DNA of 64,000 bases from Pseudomonadota bacterium. Its GTDB lineage: Bacteria > Pseudomonadota > Gammaproteobacteria > Burkholderiales > Sulfuriferulaceae. Below are positions 57,329 through 64,000 of the stretch, in pieces (within the stretch, counting starts at the first letter, position 1; the number at the start of each line of letters is the position of its first letter). The position numbers and the translations under genes were made by a program. Where the stretch lies: NCBI GenBank assembly GCA_021795395.1, contig JAJYPN010000006.1, forward strand, positions 32,131-96,130, given 5' to 3'. A model generated the notes under the pieces. It searched no databases and was not told where the DNA came from. It saw nothing but the letters and a program-made list of their open reading frames with translations.

Positions 57329-58234
57329 ATGGAACGCGAAATCCTTTCACATTTACCAATTGTCACTAGCGTCGCCAGGCTGGGTGGATTCGCGGCAGCG
57401 GCTGCATCGCTGAATATGAGCCCGTCGGCGGTGAGCCACGCCGTCAGAGCGGTCGAAAAACAGCTCGGTGAACCTCTTTTTGCCCGAACTACCCGCAGCG
57501 TTCGTTTGACCGAGGCCGGGTCGAGGTTCCTCGCCAGTGTCGGGCCCGCATTGGAAGAGATCGAAAAGGCCGCCGAAAGTCTGTCCGCAGGACGAGGTGA
57601 AGTTACCGGCGTCTTGCGAATCAACGCGTCTCGCGTGGCTGCCCTGATGGCCCTGATGCCAATTCTCAAGAATCTCGCCCGATTGCACCCGCGCTTGATC
57701 GTTGAAGCTCATATCCAGGACGGGTTTGTGGACATCGTGGCGGAAGGGTTCGATGCCGGTATCCGCTTGGGCGAGGCGGTGCAGCAAGACATGGTGAGGG
57801 TGCGCCTCACGCCGCCATTCCAAGCCATCATGGTGGCTTCACCCGAATATCTCGCAGCCCGCGGAGAACCAAAGACGCTGACCGATCTATCCACTTACAA
57901 TTGCATCGGATTCAGGCTCTTGAGCTCGGGTGGCCTTTATAAGTGGCACGTGACCGATGCCGATCAGCAAGTGGCCGTCAAGACGACGGGAACGGCGGTC
58001 ATCACAGATGCGACGTTTGCGCGAGAGTTCGCCCTCGAAGGCATAGGCATCGCGTATATCTTTGAACCCCTCGTGCGCGCCGACATTCGTGAGGGCCGCC
58101 TGCGATGGGTGTTGCCCCAGGCGTCACTTCCGGAGGAGGGGTTATTCCTGTACTTCCCGCGGCGTGCAGCTTTGGCGCCGAAGTTGCGAGCCTTTGTAGA
58201 TGTGGCGCGCTCCGCCATGGCATTGAGCTCATGA
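57329..58234 (+). CDS. LysR-family transcriptional regulator
   Basis: N-terminal HTH (GGFAAAAASLNMSPSAVSHAVRAVEKQLGEPLFARTTRSVRLTEAG) and substrate-binding domain. Confidence 0.95.
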   Translation: MEREILSHLPIVTSVARLGGFAAAAASLNMSPSAVSHAVRAVEKQLGEPLFARTTRSVRLTEAGSRFLASVGPALEEIEKAAESLSAGRGEVTGVLRINASRVAALMALMPILKNLARLHPRLIVEAHIQDGFVDIVAEGFDAGIRLGEAVQQDMVRVRLTPPFQAIMVASPEYLAARGEPKTLTDLSTYNCIGFRLLSSGGLYKWHVTDADQQVAVKTTGTAVITDATFAREFALEGIGIAYIFEPLVRADIREGRLRWVLPQASLPEEGLFLYFPRRAALAPKLRAFVDVARSAMALSS

Positions 58235-58300
58235 GTCGCGAAACCAGAGGCAAAACATCTTGAGCTGCTCGCGGTGCAGTGCGCGTCGAAAACGGATTAC

Positions 58301-58479
58301 CCGGATCGAGACGTTATTTGCTGGATTGATTGACGGCGAATCTCAAAGCGATAGATCTCAGGGTAGATAAACTCGAAGCGCAGATATCGCACTGGCATAA
58401 TGAAAACGCGGCCAGCAAGCACTGCCGGATATTCCTGGAATCGGTCGATTACTGCGAGCGCCATTCAAACAATTTTTAA
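58301..58479 (+). pseudogene. IS110-family transposase fragment with multiple frameshifts
   Basis: Pieces in different frames: ETLFAGLIDGE / NLKAIDLRVDKLEAQISHWHNENAASK / IPGIG / ITASAIQ, matching the IS110 region preceding and including IPGIGPITASA. Confidence 0.7.
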
Positions 58480-58772
58480 TGGGCACTACCACTGATTCTG
58501 GAAATATCCAAAAATAGGTCACGAGAACCCGGAATCACGGTCGCATTCACCCGAATAGGTGCAACTGGTCGAGGGGCGTTCGATCCGGTTTATTTAACGT
58601 AATTGACGATTTCACCCGGGGGGTTAATTCAACAGGTTACGAAATTGGACGGAAATTGCGATGATCTGCTTTTGGTATAATGCTGAGACTTTCTTGAGAG
58701 AATAATTTGGGGCCTCTATACAGTAGGTGTCAGCTTAGCTAAGATTAAATTCTAATTACTACGGATCGGGTC

Positions 58773-59786
58773 ATGTTAACCGCAAAATTCCCGTTATTGC
58801 ATAGCGGCATAAATGTTCACGGAACAATGGAATGGGACCGGCTATTGTCAGATTCATTTATTCCAGGTGAGACGGCGCTATTAAGCAATAGTCCGGCTGG
58901 TCAATTACGGATGGTTAAAATGGGGGAGGACTTACTGTTGGCCGACGTTGTCGCCCATCCGCAAATTATAATTCATAATGCGAGGCATATAGAATCAGTC
59001 CATACAGACGCACGGAATTCATTTATTGCGCATATTATTCTGGATGGAGAAGGCACGATAGAACAAAGAGGACATATCCTTCCCTTTAAAACGGGCGATA
59101 TATCTTTCAGATGTTTGCAGGAACCATCGAAAGTGATTTTCTCGAAATCCACGAGATTCATTGCGCTACGACTTCCTTTCCACCGTCTCTTTGTCTTGAA
59201 CAGCAAGTCCTCGACCCGCCCCAGAATCATCGCCGCAACCCGGAATCTCTCTACGCTCGTTAGAGATTTATCCACGCAAATTCTCATAAATAACACAGTG
59301 TCCACGACATCGGAGAGTTGTTCTGTTCAATCTTTCCTCTGGATGATCGCGGCCGTATTTCACGACGATATAGGTCAGCCGCGCGGCCCTCAGGCTTTGA
59401 ATGTTTTTCGCTGGCAACAAATAGTGGCTTTCCTTGACGAAAATCTATTAGATGAAAAATTAGCCTTGCCTCTTTGCGCGCGTACCTTAAGTATATCTGA
59501 ACGGTATTTACATAAATTGTTCGCGTCACGCGGTTTGAAATTTTCTTCTTTTGTTATAAATCGTCGGCTTGATTGGGCCAAAACATTTTTGGAAAACTGC
59601 GCTTTGTTTTCTACGTCGATTTCATCCATTGCCTATCAAAGCGGATTTAAAAGCGCAGCTCATTTCAGTCGCGCATTTCGTGCCCATTTCGGTTTGTCGC
59701 CACGCGACTGCCGGGCTGCTGCAAAGAACCGTTATGATTCGCACGCCAATGCGGCGCTTGATATGAATGAAGAAAGTAATCTTTGA
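58773..59786 (+). CDS. AraC-family transcriptional regulator
   Basis: C-terminal double HTH: LALPLCARTLSISERYLHKLFASRGLKFSSFVINRRL...SSIAYQSGFKSAAHFSRAFRAHFGLSPRDCR. Confidence 0.93.
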   Translation: MLTAKFPLLHSGINVHGTMEWDRLLSDSFIPGETALLSNSPAGQLRMVKMGEDLLLADVVAHPQIIIHNARHIESVHTDARNSFIAHIILDGEGTIEQRGHILPFKTGDISFRCLQEPSKVIFSKSTRFIALRLPFHRLFVLNSKSSTRPRIIAATRNLSTLVRDLSTQILINNTVSTTSESCSVQSFLWMIAAVFHDDIGQPRGPQALNVFRWQQIVAFLDENLLDEKLALPLCARTLSISERYLHKLFASRGLKFSSFVINRRLDWAKTFLENCALFSTSISSIAYQSGFKSAAHFSRAFRAHFGLSPRDCRAAAKNRYDSHANAALDMNEESNL

Positions 59787-59792
59787 CATTGA

Positions 59793-61082
59793 TTACAATT
59801 TTTCAGGCGATTTTTCAATTAGCCCCATGGGTAAAGCCAGGAATGCGAGTAATCCGAGAACCTGCATAGCATGGTTAGTCCCTATTTCAGCGCTGACTAA
59901 AGGGCCCAGAAAACTTCCCATCGCAAAAGTGCCGAACAACAGACCGAAAGCAGAGCTTGGGTGCTCAGGGAAAACGTGTGCTGCGAGAGAAGGCAGCTTG
60001 CCGGCCAAGCCACCGAAGGCACAGCCTATCAGTAGAGGGAAACTCCAGAACAGTCCATACACGCCCGAATAAGACACAATCAAAAAAACCGCATACGCCA
60101 GTGCATTCAACCCGAGAACCACGTTACGACTTATCCGCGCAGAATACATATCTGCAAGCACTCCTGCTGCGAACCGACCGAGACCATTGCCTAATGCTAG
60201 CATAGCTACCGCTGCGATAACAAAAGTACGGCTTAAGCCCATTTCCTGTGCCAAGCGTCCGATCGTTGCAAACGTGGCGGAACCAAATGGTGCGGCCGCC
60301 AGCACAAGACAAAGTGCCCAGATCAATGGACGATGTGACAAGAGCGTTTTAAAAGCAATGCGGCCTGATTTCTGATGGCTGGCGACCGGAAAAGTAGGTA
60401 GCAGGAACCAGCATAGCCAGCCAAAGGCGGCATAGGAACCTAAAAGAATCCCGATTGCCGGCCGCCATGATATATAGCCATCCAGGACATTGAAAATCGG
60501 CACGCTTAGAACGGATGACGCGCCATACACCGCAAGCAATCCTCCTCCCAATTTTCCGCGATGCTCAGGGTATAGACTGCTGATAATTGCTATGCAGGCG
60601 GAAGTCGACAGACCTGCGCCCAAACCTAAAGCCAGAACACTGTATCCTGCTATGAATAGCCAGGAAGTGCTGGCGAAAACGCCGATGACAGAACCTAAAG
60701 AGAAACAAATCATCGCCCACGCCAGCATCGTTTTTGGAGTGACCCGCTGTAACCAATGTCCGCTTAAAATCACGGCCGGCAACAGACTCAATGGAGTCAG
60801 CGAAAACGCGATATCCAGCGTACTGTGCGCCCAGCCGCTTTGATGATGTATAGCGAGAGAGATGCTTCCCCACGAATATATAAGCCCGAAAATAAACTGG
60901 AAGGGGACGAGCAGCATAAATATGTGCCATATTCTTAACCCTTTTTTCCGGTTTAAAGGGCTTCTATCATTCATTACTATCTCCCATAATCCCGGCGAAA
61001 CAATGTGTGGTATTTCCGGTGTAACTACAAATATGTTTACAAGTACTCTTGGAAAGAGTCCCGTCGACGTACGGTTCTTCAA
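59793..61082 (-). CDS. MFS transporter (OFA/oxalate-formate antiporter-like)
   Basis: 12-TM-like hydrophobic pattern; FGLIYSWGSISLAIHHQSGWAHSTLDIAFSLTPLSLLPAVILSGHW. Confidence 0.85.
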   Translation of the reverse strand: MKNRTSTGLFPRVLVNIFVVTPEIPHIVSPGLWEIVMNDRSPLNRKKGLRIWHIFMLLVPFQFIFGLIYSWGSISLAIHHQSGWAHSTLDIAFSLTPLSLLPAVILSGHWLQRVTPKTMLAWAMICFSLGSVIGVFASTSWLFIAGYSVLALGLGAGLSTSACIAIISSLYPEHRGKLGGGLLAVYGASSVLSVPIFNVLDGYISWRPAIGILLGSYAAFGWLCWFLLPTFPVASHQKSGRIAFKTLLSHRPLIWALCLVLAAAPFGSATFATIGRLAQEMGLSRTFVIAAVAMLALGNGLGRFAAGVLADMYSARISRNVVLGLNALAYAVFLIVSYSGVYGLFWSFPLLIGCAFGGLAGKLPSLAAHVFPEHPSSAFGLLFGTFAMGSFLGPLVSAEIGTNHAMQVLGLLAFLALPMGLIEKSPEKL

Positions 61083-61587
61083 AATACGCTACGCCCATAT
61101 GCTATAAGAAATTTCGATGAAAAATTTGCTGCAGATGAACCTCATTTTTGACTCTTGGGCGATGAACCCGTAAGCGCTCAATGTGGTGATACCGGTTAAA
61201 ACTGAATGCCTATATTGGCGTACGCGAATGATAGCTGTTCCGGTAATTCCGCTGCTCGCCCGAACGTTCGAGCTGATCCATCTCAAAGTTTCCGTCACCT
61301 ACGCTTCCAAAGGTCACTTCTATAAATTCCGATAATTCCATCTGCCATCATCAAATTTTATTTTTTGATGACATTCCGGTGAGATCTACAACATCTACGG
61401 CGGTTTTTCATTTCCCCCATTCAATGTCGGATACTTTGAGCAGACATCCCCCTTCATGCGATTGCCTGCACGACAGGCGCACTTATGCGTTACCCCAGCC
61501 GGGTAGGAGCGGCGCCGTGTACTCAAGAACCAGTCAGTATTGATGAACGTCCTGCAATCGTTGCTAAGAAATTACGCATTCGGGATT

Positions 61588-61887
61588 TTAAGGGCGATAC
61601 TGTGATCGGATAGAGCCATACGGCCGACTTCCAATCACGCTGGACCTTGACCATACCGACGATGCCACCTTATGACCAGCCAGATTTGTCCTTATCACTG
61701 CCTTGCGCAGAATCTCATCGGCTGGCTTGAGCTCGCTATTCTTCCGTCCCAGCTGCTTGAGACGTTCGCGATTCGAATTAAGCGTGCCGCCATCTTCGAT
61801 GCTATCGATTCTATTGTCGCTCTCTGATTCATGCTCACCTTGGCGTTTAAACACCACCCGTATTGCCCGTTCGTGGACTTCCGGCAT
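61588..61887 (-). pseudogene. IS3-family OrfA-like transposase remnant
   Basis: ERAIRVVFKRQGEHES...RERLKQLGRKNSELKPADEILRKA resembles IS3 OrfA ends with the middle (HTH) missing. Confidence 0.6.
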
Positions 61888-62024
61888 AGTGGCTATACAT
61901 ACACAGTACGGAAATAGTCATAAAACAGATTCAGGAACGATCAATTATTACTCAAAAAATCACATAGTATTAGTTTGGAAGTGCACCGAAAATTTTGTTT
62001 AAACATCATCTTGTGGAGAAGTGT

Positions 62025-62792
62025 ATGTCAGCTGTATTAAAAAATGACTCACAAATTTTGCACGCAATATCCTTGGGAAATCAATCAGATTTAGACGACT
62101 TAATGCGTCTTCGCTCTGGGCTCGTTTGTAACCATCAAATCAATGCTGAAATTAAAAATGATGTAGCAAAATTGTTTCGCTTTTTTGAGCTTTATGCATA
62201 TTTTGTTTATAACTTTTCTTTTTATGTGTGCGAATTATTCACCTCGCTAAAGGACGATGGATTGAAAGTTATAATTTATGAAAATTTATTAGAGGAGCTG
62301 GGTGTGTCAGGCAATCAAAGCGGAGGTTGGCGCTCACATCATGGCGAAATGTATCGACAGTTCATACAAAGTTTGCGTCAAACATCAATTTATCCAACTG
62401 TAATTTTGCCAGATGAAATTTCGATTCTGGAATCGAAATCAAAAAAAATATCTGAACATTTTTATTCCATCCATAGACAGATTATTGCAGAAGAGCAGGA
62501 CTCTCAAAGTTTGGCTGCTTTCTCAACAATCGAATGCTGGGTTAGCCAGCAATATGGATTGTGGAAAAATTATCTATCAAATATAGGTGAAGATTTTCAG
62601 CATATCGATATACGAACAATTGACATGCATTGTGTATGTGATGTGGAACATAGCGCATCACTTGATGCACTACTTTCATGCCAAATTACAAGAGCTAATC
62701 CTGAATCAATTTACGGAATAAAAATAGGAATATTGCGGGGCATGAGTGCATCAGAGCAGATGTTCACAGACATAAGAGAGTTACTGGGGTGA
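62025..62792 (+). CDS. Candidate heme-oxygenase-like diiron oxidase/iron-containing redox enzyme (TenA/CADD-like fold)
   Basis: Helical ~255-aa protein with ENLLEELGVSG...WRSHHGEMYRQF, STIECWVSQQYGLW and HCVCDVEH (H-x3-D-x2-H) ligand-like motifs; RBS GGAGAAG before ATG. Confidence 0.6.
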   Translation: MSAVLKNDSQILHAISLGNQSDLDDLMRLRSGLVCNHQINAEIKNDVAKLFRFFELYAYFVYNFSFYVCELFTSLKDDGLKVIIYENLLEELGVSGNQSGGWRSHHGEMYRQFIQSLRQTSIYPTVILPDEISILESKSKKISEHFYSIHRQIIAEEQDSQSLAAFSTIECWVSQQYGLWKNYLSNIGEDFQHIDIRTIDMHCVCDVEHSASLDALLSCQITRANPESIYGIKIGILRGMSASEQMFTDIRELLG

Positions 62793-63028
62793 CTATGTCC
62801 GGCATCGCGGCTTCTCGTGCCTTAAGATTGTTCGGACGTGATTTTGAGCAGATATTTGGTTGCAGAAGAATGCCGCAAAGAAAATGTGAATTGTTGAATT
62901 ATGCCAGCCTATCGACAGTCATTCTCTTGTTTTTCTTCGTGGTGACGATTTTGGCTTGGTTTAGTTATCGGGTCATTTTGAGTATCGAACATTATCCGGT
63001 TATACCAGTACCGAGAGTGGGGGAGTAG
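62789..63028 (+). CDS. Small single-TM hypothetical protein
   Basis: GTGA overlap with the upstream gene; hydrophobic segment LSTVILLFFFVVTILAWFSYRVIL. Confidence 0.6.
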   Translation: MTMSGIAASRALRLFGRDFEQIFGCRRMPQRKCELLNYASLSTVILLFFFVVTILAWFSYRVILSIEHYPVIPVPRVGE

Positions 63029-63031
63029 CTT

Positions 63032-63715
63032 ATGGCGAGGATAACATTAGATGGGGGTGAGATCGATTATCTGTTGATCCCGGGGACTAACAATATGTTG
63101 CCTCCCTTGGTGCTGCTGCACGAAGGACTCGGTTGTATCGCCATATGGCGACGTTTCCCACATCAATTAGGCGCTATGACCGGGCGCACGGTGTTAATTT
63201 ACAGTCGCTTCGGCTATGGGCACTCGTCGCCCACTAATTTGCCGCGGTCTTCGGATTATATGCATATCGTAGCATTGGCGGTAATGCCGACATTGTTGAG
63301 TCGCCTGTCGCTGTCTGACCCAGTACTGATCGGTCATAGTGATGGCGCGTCTATCGCTTTGCTGTATGCCAGCGAGAATCCGGTTTCCGGGCTTGTGTTG
63401 ATGGCACCACACGTATTTGTAGAGGATATTACGTTACGTGGGATTGAGGTTGCGCGCCATGCATTTCAGCGCGGTGAACTTATTCGTGAACTGGCTTTTT
63501 TCCATCTGGAACCAACAGCGGTTTTTTTAAACTGGAGCGAAGTATGGTGCTCTGCGGCATTCCGTGATTGGAATATTGAATATTGTTTGCCGAAGATATC
63601 CGCGCCTATACTTCTATTGCAAGGCGCGTATGACGAATACGGCACTCAAGCTCAGTTAGATGCCATTGAACACTTAAAAGGGGACGCTACCCTTTCCGAT
63701 CTCTGTTCTGTGTAA
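63032..63715 (+). CDS. Alpha/beta hydrolase, C-terminally truncated
   Basis: LHEGLGCIAIWRRFP, YSRFGYGHS, GHSDGAS nucleophile elbow, DEYG acid region; protein ends inside a REP-like repeat before any GHxPH motif. Confidence 0.8.
   Translation: MARITLDGGEIDYLLIPGTNNMLPPLVLLHEGLGCIAIWRRFPHQLGAMTGRTVLIYSRFGYGHSSPTNLPRSSDYMHIVALAVMPTLLSRLSLSDPVLIGHSDGASIALLYASENPVSGLVLMAPHVFVEDITLRGIEVARHAFQRGELIRELAFFHLEPTAVFLNWSEVWCSAAFRDWNIEYCLPKISAPILLLQGAYDEYGTQAQLDAIEHLKGDATLSDLCSV
63676..63697 (+). repeat. REP-like repeat, copy 2 (AAAAGGGGACGCTACCCTTTCC)
   Basis: Near-palindromic 22-mer inside the 3' end of the hydrolase ORF. Confidence 0.75.
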
Positions 63716-63928
63716 TTTTTGGCATAGCAGAGAAGTAATGAGGGGTGTCGGGTGGCGAATGCGTAATCAAATCAATAGTCAATCTTGAAAGACTGGCAAT
63801 ATTGACGACATTTCTTCTTCAGGCTAGGTTTTCTTATTTCGTAAAATCAGAGCATTCGGTTTCAAGGCATTGCTGCCGTTGAAACTTAGCTTCCCAACCA
63901 GGTATTGCAAAACGATTTGTTAAGGGCA

Positions 63929-63950
63929 GAAAAGGGTATCGTCCCCTTTC
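63929..63950 (-). repeat. REP-like repeat, copy 3 (GAAAAGGGTATCGTCCCCTTTC)
   Basis: Inverted relative to copy 2, one substitution in the core. Confidence 0.75.
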
Positions 63951-63960
63951 TCTCTATCCG

Positions 63961-63980
63961 AAAAGGGTAGCGTCCCCTTT
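63961..63980 (-). repeat. REP-like repeat, copy 4 (AAAAGGGTAGCGTCCCCTTT)
   Basis: Exact reverse complement of AAAGGGGACGCTACCCTTTT, inverted relative to copy 2. Confidence 0.75.
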
Positions 63981-64000
63981 CTCCTCCCTTTCTCCTAAAA

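Noticed and set aside
63771-63820. Possible GTCAAT...ATTGAC inverted repeat inside the 63.7-63.98 kb unit
   Set aside because: Short arms with mismatched spacer; not distinguishable from chance without copies to compare.
1-64000. CRISPR arrays, rRNA operons, intact prophage or intact IS elements
   Set aside because: No regularly spaced direct repeats, rRNA-like sequence, phage structural genes or complete transposase with ends were seen.

Overview
This 64 kb window looks like a betaproteobacterial chromosome segment; I infer a Nitrosomonadales-type background from gene order, not from a database search. About 0-53 kb is dense, mostly minus-strand housekeeping DNA. It holds a partial tRNA-Tyr, ychF, an SDR/TetR pair, pth-rplY-prs, tRNA-Gln, ispE-lolB-TPR, plsC-gmhB-cca, a 33-16 kb run (leuC-[entericidin]-leuD-leuB-asd-fimV-ECF-T-like-truA-trpF-trpB-trpA-accD-folC-SPOR-cvpA-purF), a plus-strand nth/FIST/DUF1841 group, and a complete nuoA-N operon followed upstream by tRNA-Leu, secG and tpiA. 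From about 53 kb the window becomes accessory. It contains regulator/enzyme pairs (MarR/aminotransferase, LysR/SnoaL-hydrolase, AraC/MFS), degraded IS110 and IS3 transposase fragments, and REP-like palindromic repeats. It ends in an AT-rich mini-operon: a candidate heme-oxygenase-like diiron oxidase (HDO), a one-TM miniprotein and an alpha/beta hydrolase. That hydrolase appears cut short by a REP-like repeat before its catalytic His. The observations I would follow up first are the HDO mini-operon, the repeat-truncated hydrolase, the in-frame TAG in the SnoaL-hydrolase gene, and the unknown His/aromatic-rich protein divergent from msrA. All assignments come from reading the sequence and from family knowledge; no searches were run.
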